Source of the DNA: CAYPIE01 sp964410665
GTDB lineage: Bacteria > Planctomycetota > Planctomycetia > Gemmatales > Gemmataceae
NCBI GenBank assembly: GCA_964410665.1
Contig: CAYPIE010000091.1
Location: forward strand, 1 to 23,196
Length of the DNA stretch: 23,196 bases
Direction of reading: 5' to 3'
Part shown: positions 15,643 through 23,172 of the stretch, in pieces
How positions within the stretch are numbered: position 1 is the stretch's first letter
How the letters are laid out: each line of letters starts with the position of its first letter
Translations under genes and position numbers: made by a program
Notes under the pieces: generated by a model
What the model saw: only the letters and a program-made list of their open reading frames with translations
Databases searched by the model: none
Told to the model about the DNA's origin: nothing

Positions 15643-16356
15643 TTAATGGTCGTCGCGTTCGCGGGGGGAGAGGTCGCGCTCGTCCGGGGTTCGGCCGAGG
15701 ATAATGTCGAACTTTGCCATCCACGCACCGGCATTCGAATCCTTGACCGGAGTAAATTCGGTTTGAATCAGTTCGCGGTCAACCAGGTCGCGGACCGAGT
15801 GGAACACGCCGTCTCGGGCGTTGCCGGGGGCGCCGGCAATAAAGATCTGGCTAGTCAAGACCTCGCGGCCGTTCTTTTTCACCTTGTAGTGGATGTGCCC
15901 GGCGGGCCGGCCGGGGTAGGGCACCGGCTTGATGGTGCGGAAGCGGTACTCCCCGGACGAGCCAGTGGTGAAGTGGCCGAACCCCTGAAAGTTCTTGTCC
16001 ACCTGGTCCGGCTTCTGCTCCTCGTCCCGCGTGAGGTGGTACACCGCCTTAGCGTCACACTGCCAGATCTCAACGGTCGCGTCCTTGATCGGCCGGCCGT
16101 CGACGTCGAGGACGCGGCCGGTGAGGTGGGTGATCTCGCCGAGGGCCGGGGTGGCGGAGCCGTCGACCAAGACTAGGTCGTTGTCTCGGTCGAGCGGCAG
16201 CCGCGTGGGGTAGAACGGCCCCTCGGTCATCGGCGGGTTGGGGAACAGCTGGTCGGCGAGCGCCGCCGGGGCGGCCACGGCCGCGGCCCCGAGCGAGAGC
16301 CCGCCGCGAAGGAAGGCACGGCGAGACGGATGATGGCGGGCGGGGTTCAGGTTCAT
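15643..16356 (-). CDS. Tat-exported intradiol ring-cleavage dioxygenase
   Basis: A 237-residue protein of the catechol/protocatechuate dioxygenase family. These enzymes use non-haem Fe(III) and O2 to open catechol rings between the two hydroxyls. The four expected iron ligands are visible: Tyr106 (AKAVYHL), Tyr147 (PVPYPGR), His154 and His156 (GHIHYKV), with EGPFYP at 45-50. The N-terminus has a twin-arginine signal (SRRAFLRGG, then an Ala-rich stretch to about residue 34), so it is probably exported after folding. The ATG has AGGAGA eight bases upstream. Intracellular protocatechuate dioxygenases usually have two subunits; a single exported form next to an EF-hand/Spy-like gene is more like the secreted group, whose substrate is unknown. 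No other aromatic catabolism gene is nearby. Confidence 0.88.
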   Translation of the reverse strand: MNLNPARHHPSRRAFLRGGLSLGAAAVAAPAALADQLFPNPPMTEGPFYPTRLPLDRDNDLVLVDGSATPALGEITHLTGRVLDVDGRPIKDATVEIWQCDAKAVYHLTRDEEQKPDQVDKNFQGFGHFTTGSSGEYRFRTIKPVPYPGRPAGHIHYKVKKNGREVLTSQIFIAGAPGNARDGVFHSVRDLVDRELIQTEFTPVKDSNAGAWMAKFDIILGRTPDERDLSPRERDDH

Positions 16357-16383
16357 GTGGATTGTCTCCTGTTCTTCATCGGG

Positions 16384-16408
16384 GCCGACCGTGCCGGTCC
16401 AGGTCGGC
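16384..16408. other. Hairpin in the divergent region between the dioxygenase and sigma genes
   Basis: GCCGACC (16384-16390) and GGTCGGC (16402-16408) form a 7-bp stem with an 11-nt loop, 28 bases upstream of the dioxygenase start. It would lie in that gene's 5' leader or promoter. The whole 204-bp divergent region (16357-16560) also contains a pair of CCGCGG sites (16511-16516, 16522-16527) ahead of the sigma gene. No clear -35/-10 pair was seen. Confidence 0.3.
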
Positions 16409-16560
16409 GTCTAAACTTAGTACTGCCGGCAGCGGCCGGCCGTGGACAGCCGGGCAGACATTTTTTAACGAGTTCGTCGACAGACAGGGCCGTCCCAAGT
16501 TGGATGGGCCCCGCGGCCGGCCCGCGGTATGGTAAGGCCAGCACAAAGGAGGGTACGCGG

Positions 16561-17178
16561 ATGGACATGGCCGCGCGAGCCGATGAACTGCTCAGCCGCC
16601 TGCGGGCTGGAGACGGGCAAGCCCTCGGTGAGCTGTTTGAGCTGTTCCGGGAACGGTTGTGGCGTATGCTGGCGGTGCGGCTCGACCGCCGGCTGGCCGG
16701 CCGATTGTCGGTAGAAGATGTGCTTCAGGACACCTTCCTCGACGTGGCCGCCCGACTGGTTGATTACCTCGACCAGCCCGCCGTCCCGGTCTACGTCTGG
16801 CTCCGGTTCCTGACCTTGCAGCGGATGAAGGCAGTCCAGCGGGCCCACCTGGGCGCCCGGATCCGGGACGTCCGGGCCGAAGTGCCACTCCCTGAGGACC
16901 GGGCCGAGTACGCCTGCTCAGATTCGATGGCCGGACAGCTGGCCGGCGACCTGACCTCGCCGAGCCAGGGCGCTGTCCGCCGGGAGCTGCAAGAACGGCT
17001 CCGCGATGCCCTCGACGCCATGGACCCGCTCGACCGAGAGGTCCTGGCCCTGCGGCACTTCGAGGAGTTGAGCAACGCCGAGGCCGCGGTCGTGCTCGGC
17101 ATCAGTAAGGACGCGGCCAGTAAACGTTACGTCCGCTCCCTGCAACGGCTCCGGGACATCCTTGACGACCCGGGCTGA
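16561..17178 (+). CDS. ECF-type RNA polymerase sigma factor (planctomycete kinase-associated type)
   Basis: A 205-residue sigma-70 family factor. ATG at 16561 has AGGAGG eight bases upstream; a longer frame from 16330 would run across the promoter region. Region 2 (about residues 20-95) contains VEDVLQDTFLDVA, the core-binding and -10 recognition helix. Region 4 (about 142-200) contains LDREVLALRHFEELSNAEAAVVLGISKDAASKRYVRSLQRLR, a helix-turn-helix for the -35 element. No anti-sigma gene is present. Instead a Ser/Thr kinase starts 16 bp downstream, so phosphorylation may control this factor, as reported for some other kinase-linked ECF groups (inference). Confidence 0.9.
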   Translation: MDMAARADELLSRLRAGDGQALGELFELFRERLWRMLAVRLDRRLAGRLSVEDVLQDTFLDVAARLVDYLDQPAVPVYVWLRFLTLQRMKAVQRAHLGARIRDVRAEVPLPEDRAEYACSDSMAGQLAGDLTSPSQGAVRRELQERLRDALDAMDPLDREVLALRHFEELSNAEAAVVLGISKDAASKRYVRSLQRLRDILDDPG

Positions 17179-17194
17179 CCTCCGGAGGAGACCG

Positions 17195-19846
17195 ATGAGC
17201 GACGAGTCGAACTACACCAGTGACATCGACGCAGTGGCGGACGAGTTCGCCCGCCGCCTCCGATCCGGGGAACGGCCTTCCGTCGAAGACTACGCCGCCC
17301 GTCACCCCGGGCTGGCCGACCAGCTCCGCGACATCCTCCCAGCGGTGGCGATGATGGAACACCTCAAGCCGCGCCGGGACCACGCACCGACCCGACCGGC
17401 CCCGGACGTGGACCTTCCCCCAAACCAGGTGGGCGAGTACCGCATCGTGCGCGAGCTCGGCCGCGGCGGCATGGGGGTGGTCTATGAGGCTGAGCACGGC
17501 CCGCTCGGCCGCCGGGTTGCCCTGAAGGTGCTCCCCGGGCACCTGCTCAGCGGCGACCGGCTCCGCGACCGCTTCCGCCGCGAGGCGACCGCCGCGGCCC
17601 GACTGCACCACACCAACATCGTCCCAGTCTTCGAGGCCGGCGAGGCCGACGGACGGTGCTTCTACGCCATGCCACTGATCACCGGCGCGGGGCTGGACCA
17701 GGTCATCCGAGACCGGGCCGCCGGTGCCACCGGTAAGTCACCGGCGCTGGCCAGACTACCCGCCCCGGAGTACATGCGGGCCGTGGCCAAGATCGGGGCC
17801 CAGGTGGCCGACGCCCTGGCCTACGCCCACGGCCGCGGCGTCTACCACCGTGACATCAAGCCGTCCAACCTCTTGGTCGATGAGCGGGGTGGAGTCTGGG
17901 TGACCGACTTCGGCGTGGCCAAGCTGGTCGCCGAGGCGAACCTGACCCACACCGGCGACCTGGTCGGCACGCTCCGCTACATGCCCCCGGAGCGGTTCGC
18001 CGGGCAGACCGACCCGCGGGGTGACATCTACTCCCTCGGCGTCACTCTCTACGAGCTACTGACCCTTCACCCCGCCTTCCCCGAAGCCACCCCGCATCAC
18101 CTGATGCGCCTCATCACCCACGAGGACCCGGTCCGGCCCCGCTGGCTCAACTCGGCCATCCCCGCCGACCTGGAGACGGTAATCCTCAAGGCGGCCGCCC
18201 GCGATCCGGCGGACCGCTACCAAACCCCGGGCGAGCTGGCCGATGACCTCCGTCGGTTCCTCGACGACCGCCCGGTCCGGGCAAAGCGCGCCAACCCCGC
18301 CGACCGGGCCTGCCGTTGGGCCCGGCGTAACCCGGCCCTGGCGACCGCTCTCGGAGCGGTGTTCCTGCTGATGGCCGCGGTCACGGTCGTCTCGGTCATC
18401 GCCTTCGTCGTCACCTCGGCGGCGAACCGCGAGGCCGGCGAGGCGCTACAGGCCGAGAAACAGCAACGCGAACACGCTGAGAAGACCGCGGCCCTCGCCC
18501 TGGGGGCGCTCAACCGAACCTACGACCGGTTCGCCCCAGCCCGGCTGGTGGCTGCGCCAACTGACACCACCGCCGACGGGATCGAGCTGCCGCCCCGCCC
18601 GCCGGCCGTCCCCCCGGACGCGGTCGCCCTGCTCGAGGACCTGGTGCGAACCTACGAGCAGGTCGCCCGGGCCGGCGAGCGCTTCCCCGCCTTACTAGCC
18701 CAGGTGGCCGAGGCCAACCACCGGCTCGGCGACATCCACCGCCGCCTCGGCCACTACCCGGCCGCCGCGAGGGCCTATCAATCGGCCGTGGAGCAGTACG
18801 CCCGGTTGGCCGAGACCGCCCAGGGCGATGGAGACCGCGTGCGACTGGCCCGGGCCTACAACGAATACGGCCGGACCTTGCGGCTGTTGTATCGCCCGGA
18901 CAAAGCCCGTCAGGCCCACCAGCAAGCCATCCGAACCCTCGCCGACGGCCCCGCTCCCAGCCGCCCCGAGTGCCGCTACGAGCTGGCCTACGCCTATTAC
19001 GCCCTGGCCGAGCGGGAGATGTTCCTCACCCCCCTGGGCCCGCCCCGCCGTCGCGGTAGCCACCGGAACCACCGCCGGCCAACTCCACCCGGTGACCGTC
19101 CCCCAGGTCGGCAAGCCGTTGCACTGCTCGAGCCGCTCGTTGCTGAGTTCCCGACCGTGCCCGAGTACCGACACCTGCTCGCTCGCTGCCTCCGCAACTT
19201 ACCGCCTGATCGAGGAACGAGCCGCAGCGACCCCCCGGCCGACCGCGCCGTCTCCCTACTCCGGCAGCTGGTCACCGACTTCTCCCAGGTCCCTGACTAC
19301 CAGCTCGACTTGTGCGAGATCCTCGCCAGGCCATTCCCGTCCTACCCCGGTGAGTCGACCGACGACCGCCTCACCCGCCAACGCGAAGCGGCTCGCCTCG
19401 CTGCCGAACTAACCCAGCGATACCCCTCCGTCCCCGAGTACACCGCCATCCACGCCCGCTGCCTCGACCAAGTTGGGCTCACCCTGATCCGGGCCGGGCA
19501 GCTGCCCGCGTCGGAAGCGTTCCACCGCCAAGCCGTCGAACGGCAATCCCGGCTGGTCGAACAGCACCCCGAAGTCGCCGCCTACGGACTCTGGCTCGGG
19601 CTGATGGAGCGCTCCCTCGGCGACGTCCTCGGCAAGCAGGAGAACTTCAGCGAAGCAACCCACCACCTCCAGGCCGCCATCGCCCGGATCGATTCGATCC
19701 GGGCCGAGTACCCGCAGCTGGCCGGCGTCGATGGCTTCCTGGGTCTCACCTACCGTAACCTGGCCGAGGTGCTCAAGGAGGTCGGCGACCAGCAGGCCGC
19801 CACCACCGCCGAAGCCAAAGCCCGGGAGTTCGGCCGCCGGCGGTGA
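17195..19846 (+). CDS. Transmembrane Ser/Thr protein kinase with TPR-like repeats
   Basis: An 883-residue protein. ATG at 17195 has GGAGGAG four bases upstream and is chosen over a start at 17162 inside the sigma gene. Residues 12-60 are the short helical segment that often precedes planctomycete kinases (VADEFARRLRSGERPSVEDY). The kinase domain (about 82-355) is complete: GRGGMGVVY (89-97), Lys111, HRDIKPSN with Asp220, DFG (238-240), PPE (264-266) and RDPADRYQ. A transmembrane helix lies at about 383-408, then a short coiled coil (EALQAEKQQREHAEK). The remaining part has TPR-like repeats, for example LGDIHRRLGHYPAAARAYQ and repeated AVALLEPL-type helices, separated by basic, Pro-rich linkers (near residue 620). 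The sensor part is probably periplasmic. It is transcribed with the sigma factor. Third-position G/C use is very high. Confidence 0.9.
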   Translation: MSDESNYTSDIDAVADEFARRLRSGERPSVEDYAARHPGLADQLRDILPAVAMMEHLKPRRDHAPTRPAPDVDLPPNQVGEYRIVRELGRGGMGVVYEAEHGPLGRRVALKVLPGHLLSGDRLRDRFRREATAAARLHHTNIVPVFEAGEADGRCFYAMPLITGAGLDQVIRDRAAGATGKSPALARLPAPEYMRAVAKIGAQVADALAYAHGRGVYHRDIKPSNLLVDERGGVWVTDFGVAKLVAEANLTHTGDLVGTLRYMPPERFAGQTDPRGDIYSLGVTLYELLTLHPAFPEATPHHLMRLITHEDPVRPRWLNSAIPADLETVILKAAARDPADRYQTPGELADDLRRFLDDRPVRAKRANPADRACRWARRNPALATALGAVFLLMAAVTVVSVIAFVVTSAANREAGEALQAEKQQREHAEKTAALALGALNRTYDRFAPARLVAAPTDTTADGIELPPRPPAVPPDAVALLEDLVRTYEQVARAGERFPALLAQVAEANHRLGDIHRRLGHYPAAARAYQSAVEQYARLAETAQGDGDRVRLARAYNEYGRTLRLLYRPDKARQAHQQAIRTLADGPAPSRPECRYELAYAYYALAEREMFLTPLGPPRRRGSHRNHRRPTPPGDRPPGRQAVALLEPLVAEFPTVPEYRHLLARCLRNLPPDRGTSRSDPPADRAVSLLRQLVTDFSQVPDYQLDLCEILARPFPSYPGESTDDRLTRQREAARLAAELTQRYPSVPEYTAIHARCLDQVGLTLIRAGQLPASEAFHRQAVERQSRLVEQHPEVAAYGLWLGLMERSLGDVLGKQENFSEATHHLQAAIARIDSIRAEYPQLAGVDGFLGLTYRNLAEVLKEVGDQQAATTAEAKAREFGRRR

Positions 19847-19847
19847 G

Positions 19848-20327
19848 TTACCCCGGAGCCTCCTGACTCACCACCGCATCCCCAACGGCAATCTCCCCCT
19901 CGCTCAGAATCGCTGCCCGCAGCCCGCCGATACCCTTGAGCCCGACCATCACATCGGCGCCGGTCAGTCGCTGCAAGAAGCGACAAGGGTGACATACCCG
20001 CAGGCCCCGCACGGTCACCGGGCCGACCTGGAAGGTGCGGTCGACCAACTCGTTGAGCCGCACGCCCTTTGTGACCAGGTTGCGGCGAAACTGCCAGGCC
20101 TCCAGTTCGGTGCCCAGCGCGGCATTACAAGCATCGATCGCTTCCTGTTCGATCAGGGTCAGCTCACGGCCGTCCTCGGCCAGCGGCGGTCGGTTGAACG
20201 AACCCACCTTGTGAAAATAGCGGTCCCCCTCGAGCCCGCGGCCCGGCACCGCGCGGATCCTCGCAACAGCAGTAAGGATCTCTCGTCCTTGCGGCCCAAC
20301 AATGATGCTGACAACGCTGGCTGGCAT
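19848..20327 (-). CDS. MOSC domain protein
   Basis: A 159-residue protein; ATG at 20327 has GGAG seven bases upstream. The MOSC (molybdenum cofactor sulfurase C-terminal) fold is indicated by GLEGDRYF (31-38), LTLIEQEAI (57-65), RRNLVTKGVRLNEL (81-94), a CHPC pair at Cys112 and Cys115, GGLRAAI and a final GDAVV. Family members carry or transfer sulfur or bind molybdenum cofactor; single-domain members like this are poorly characterised, and its substrate is unknown. It lies 41 bp after the DUF4058 gene on the same strand. It converges on the kinase gene with a one-base gap and no visible terminator, so the transcripts probably overlap. Confidence 0.85.
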   Translation of the reverse strand: MPASVVSIIVGPQGREILTAVARIRAVPGRGLEGDRYFHKVGSFNRPPLAEDGRELTLIEQEAIDACNAALGTELEAWQFRRNLVTKGVRLNELVDRTFQVGPVTVRGLRVCHPCRFLQRLTGADVMVGLKGIGGLRAAILSEGEIAVGDAVVSQEAPG

Positions 20328-20368
20328 CCATGATCTCCGGGGCAGGCTTCTTGGGCGAAGCAATCTGG

Positions 20369-21103
20369 TCAAGATCCCGACGGGGCCTCGAGGACTTCCC
20401 GCCACTTCCGCGGCACGCCCTGATAAGCAGCTTGGTAGGTGGCCTCGAATGGGACCAGAATGTGGCCCCCTTCGAACAGAAACAACGGCATGTCGATGAG
20501 TGTCTTCCCGACTGCGGTGGGTTCGATGTAGCCGATCTTGCGTTGACCTGAGGAATAGGCGGCCAGGGTCAGAGGTTCATCCGGCGGCAGAGTAAAAAGC
20601 TCATCGCTGATCTCCCGCCAGATGGCCGCGTGGATGCCCTGAGGGTCGCGCGGCCCCGGCGGGAATAGGTCGACGATCAGCAGATGGTAGCCCCGGTAGA
20701 GGGCCTCGACCGCCTTTTCGACAAACGACCGGATGGCGTGCCAGGAAGACTTGTTGCCGGGCGAGACGATCTCGAGCAGGGCCACGATGTCGTCGCCGCT
20801 GGAGTGACGGATGACGATAGTGCGGCGTTTGAGGGCATAGTCATCCATCTCGGCTTCAGCGGTGAAGCGTGTCTGTGGAGGGTCGGCGATGACCGAGACC
20901 GTCCCTCTGCCGGCATCAGCATCGGGCAAAACTATCAACTTTTCCCGATCCAATTTGTGGAGGCCGGCAATCCTCTCAACCTGGGCATAGTATTCTGCAG
21001 GAAGTAGTTGCTCATTGAAGACTTTCTGAAGCTCAGCAACCCAGCTCAGATGAACACAATGCCAGATCTCGGCAGAAACCCGGGTCCAGTCATGAATCGG
21101 CAT
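20369..21103 (-). CDS. DUF4058 family protein
   Basis: A 244-residue protein; ATG at 21103 has GGGAGG six to seven bases upstream. The opening MPIHDWTRV and the core IVALLEIVSPGNKSS (106-120) are characteristic of the DUF4058 family, common in planctomycetes and cyanobacteria and of unknown function. The core pattern, an Asp pair at 104-105 followed by Glu111 and Lys118, then LLIVDLFPPG, resembles the PD-(D/E)XK nuclease-like layout of Uma2 proteins, but that is my inference. No signal peptide is seen, so it is probably cytoplasmic. It is the first gene of a likely pair with the MOSC gene and is divergent from the SWIM gene. Confidence 0.8.
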   Translation of the reverse strand: MPIHDWTRVSAEIWHCVHLSWVAELQKVFNEQLLPAEYYAQVERIAGLHKLDREKLIVLPDADAGRGTVSVIADPPQTRFTAEAEMDDYALKRRTIVIRHSSGDDIVALLEIVSPGNKSSWHAIRSFVEKAVEALYRGYHLLIVDLFPPGPRDPQGIHAAIWREISDELFTLPPDEPLTLAAYSSGQRKIGYIEPTAVGKTLIDMPLFLFEGGHILVPFEATYQAAYQGVPRKWREVLEAPSGS

Positions 21104-21133
21104 GAGTCACCTCCCTTCGGATCCCGATGCTCC

Positions 21134-21160
21134 ATTGTACACCCTCCACGACCTTGTCAG
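21134..21160 (-). promoter_or_regulatory. Candidate promoter of the DUF4058-MOSC unit
   Basis: On the - strand CTGACA (21155-21160) and TACAAT (21134-21139) match the -35 and -10 consensus at five of six bases each, with a short 15-bp spacer. The predicted start gives a leader of about 25 nt to the ATG at 21103. Confidence 0.35.
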
Positions 21161-21256
21161 CGCGGCTACGACGGCTTTGATTGCCGCGAGGCACCCGGTC
21201 GGCTATGCTGCAAGCAACGAAGCCGAACAAATTCATGAACTTGGGATTGATGCCCC

Positions 21257-22945
21257 ATGAAACTCAGCGTGGCCTACAAAGGGCGTAGCCGCATTGTCCG
21301 TCAACCTGGCAAACTCGCTCTGTCTTTGGCCCCGAATCTGCGGCGAGACCGGGTGAGCTTCGTTGGCAGACTCCGTCAGCCTTTGCGCTTTCGCGAGGCG
21401 ATCTCCGCCTTGCACGATGTGGTCATCAGCGACCTGCGTTACAAACCCAAGGACCGCTCGGCTTACCAGGAATACCTCAAGCAGCTCCACAAGCGCGAGG
21501 AACAAATTCGCCGCGCGGCCCGCGAGTTTACCTATGACCAGGCGATCCAAGAGTTCCCCGAAGCCCGGCGTGTGGAGCTGAAGGATCAGTATCGCAAGAT
21601 GCATCGCCTGTACTGGGATGCCCGGGAGAAATATGCCCGCTACCTGCAGGAGCACGACTGGGATCTGTTCCGCCTGGTCATGCCGCTCGACCCAGTGATC
21701 ACCGTCGCTCCGGATGTATTGTTCTTCGAATGTTTCAGTGCGGATGAGAGCAGCTATGCCTGCTTGACCGTTCGCCGCGATGCCTTTGAAGCCGAGGAAG
21801 CGGTGACCCTGGGTACCACCAACGTCGACTATTCCTGGGAGCTGTACGAGCACTTCCAGGAGCTGCGCACTTACCGTGAAACACGCTTTGTCGTTGATCC
21901 CTCCGGCTTTGAGGTGCAAACCGCTGACCGCGAAGACTACTTCGAAGAGAAGATCGACCTACCCCCGTCCTGGCTCCGTGGCTTTATGCAATTACAGTCG
22001 GCCATGAGCCTCCCGATGCGGAAGGTGGTGTTGGGTCGCGAGGCGGCTTACAACATCCTGAGCTATCTCAAACGCAACCGGGCCAAGAAGAGCCCGCGGG
22101 CGATCCGCTTCGAATTGACGCCCGGACAACCGCCGGTCATCGTCCTCGAACCCTTTGAACAACGCATTGTCGCGTATCCCAATATCTATCAAGGAAAACG
22201 CGCGGAGGTCATTCGCACTTGGGGCCGTGATCGGCTGCAAGTCCTGGCCCGGCTGTTGCCACTGGTCGAGGGGGCCGAAGTTTATCTGCTCGGCACCGGT
22301 CTGCCGAGCTTTTGGGTCATGCGCATGGGCGATATGCGGCTTCTGCTCGGCCTGTCCGGCTGGACCAAAAATGATTGGACCGGAGCCAGTGCCTTGGACC
22401 AGTTGATGCCGCCCGTCGAACCATCCAACGAGATCCTGAGCAAGATTGCCAAAGCCTTCCAGCGTAGCCCGGGCTTAACCTTCAACGAGATCCAACATGC
22501 CACCGGCGAATCGCCCCCCCAGGTCGCCGCAGGCCTGAACCGGCTGGCTCTATTCGGCCAGCTCATCCACGACATGCCCGCACGTCTCTATCGCTGGCGA
22601 CAAATCCTGCCCGTCGCTCTGTCGCTTGAGCAACTCGGCCCAGGCAACCCAGAGACCGAAGCCGCCCGCGAACTGGTTCGCAAGAACCAGGTTCAGATCA
22701 CCCGCGACGAGCAGACGCCCACCGGCATGCGCGCCGTCTCCGGCATGGTTCCCGAGCGACCCACCGACATTCTGCTCGACCGCGACAACAAGATTGTTCG
22801 CGGCAAATGCACCTGCTCGTACTTCTATCAAAATGGCCTCCGCCGCGGCCCGTGCCGCCACATGCAAGCCATGCGCACCACGGTCTTGGACGGCGGCGGC
22901 ATGCCATCGCTGGAACAGTGGTTCGCCGAGTTCGCTACCGACTGA
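21257..22945 (+). CDS. SWIM zinc-finger protein
   Basis: A 562-residue protein; ATG at 21257 has only a weak GGGATTG upstream. The C-terminal element Cys518-x-Cys520-x12-Cys533-x-His535 is a SWIM zinc finger (CxCxnCxH), a fold that binds DNA or protein partners. Residues 55-140 are charged and helical, probably a coiled coil (KQLHKREEQIRR, ELKDQYRKMHRLYWDAREKY). The stretch around 395-450 (KAFQRSPGLTFNEIQHATGESPPQVAAGLNRLALFGQLIHDM) looks like a winged helix-turn-helix. In some bacteria SWIM proteins of this type accompany MoxR-type AAA ATPases and vWA proteins (for example E. coli YehQ with YehL and YehP); none is in the window, which ends 251 bp downstream in repeats. The function is unknown. 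Confidence 0.8.
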   Translation: MKLSVAYKGRSRIVRQPGKLALSLAPNLRRDRVSFVGRLRQPLRFREAISALHDVVISDLRYKPKDRSAYQEYLKQLHKREEQIRRAAREFTYDQAIQEFPEARRVELKDQYRKMHRLYWDAREKYARYLQEHDWDLFRLVMPLDPVITVAPDVLFFECFSADESSYACLTVRRDAFEAEEAVTLGTTNVDYSWELYEHFQELRTYRETRFVVDPSGFEVQTADREDYFEEKIDLPPSWLRGFMQLQSAMSLPMRKVVLGREAAYNILSYLKRNRAKKSPRAIRFELTPGQPPVIVLEPFEQRIVAYPNIYQGKRAEVIRTWGRDRLQVLARLLPLVEGAEVYLLGTGLPSFWVMRMGDMRLLLGLSGWTKNDWTGASALDQLMPPVEPSNEILSKIAKAFQRSPGLTFNEIQHATGESPPQVAAGLNRLALFGQLIHDMPARLYRWRQILPVALSLEQLGPGNPETEAARELVRKNQVQITRDEQTPTGMRAVSGMVPERPTDILLDRDNKIVRGKCTCSYFYQNGLRRGPCRHMQAMRTTVLDGGGMPSLEQWFAEFATD

Positions 22946-22946
22946 T

Positions 22947-23050
22947 GGAAGAGGCAGAGGCGGCTGTGGTGCGGAAGAGGCGTTTGCGGTGCGGGGAAAG
23001 AGGCAGAGGCGATTGCGATACGGGGAAAGAGGCAGAAGCGATTGCGGTGC
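22947..23050 (+). repeat. Four imperfect tandem repeats
   Basis: Units at 22947-22972 (26 bp), 22973-22992 (20 bp, internally deleted), 22993-23021 (29 bp) and 23022-23050 (29 bp) share the pattern GGAAAGAGGCAGAAGCGATTGCGGTGC with a few changes. They begin one base after the stop of the SWIM gene. No coding frame is supported here. Confidence 0.8.
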
Positions 23051-23057
23051 GGAGAAC

Positions 23058-23077
23058 CCCCGGACTCACGTCCGGGG
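23058..23077. repeat. REP-like palindrome, 8-bp stem
   Basis: CCCCGGAC and GTCCGGGG form a perfect stem around the 4-nt loop TCAC. The core ACTCACGT is echoed in the two arms of the larger inverted repeat that follows. It could end transcription of the SWIM gene or be part of a dispersed palindrome family. Confidence 0.7.
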
Positions 23078-23098
23078 CTCGCCTGAAGAGGGCAGAAG

Positions 23099-23172
23099 CA
23101 GAGCTCCGGAACTTACGTTCCTGCGCAGTGCACAGTCTCTTCTCTGGCGAAGGACGTCAGTCCGGAGCTCTG
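23099..23172. repeat. Long inverted repeat of REP-like elements
   Basis: CAGAGCTCCGGA (23099-23110) is the exact reverse complement of TCCGGAGCTCTG (23161-23172). Similarity continues inward: ACTTACGTTCCT on the left versus CTGACGTCCT read from the right arm. About 50 bases lie between the perfect arms. Each arm carries a version of the ACTNACGT core seen in the adjacent palindrome, so this looks like two copies in opposite orientation. Confidence 0.75.

Noticed and set aside
18828..19412. Separate + strand gene inside the TPR kinase
   Set aside because: It is Pro/Ser/Thr-rich without motifs, while the kinase frame continues with repeat helices on both sides.
22947..23172. CRISPR array
   Set aside because: The tandem units are contiguous without spacers, and the palindromes differ in sequence and orientation; no cas gene is near.
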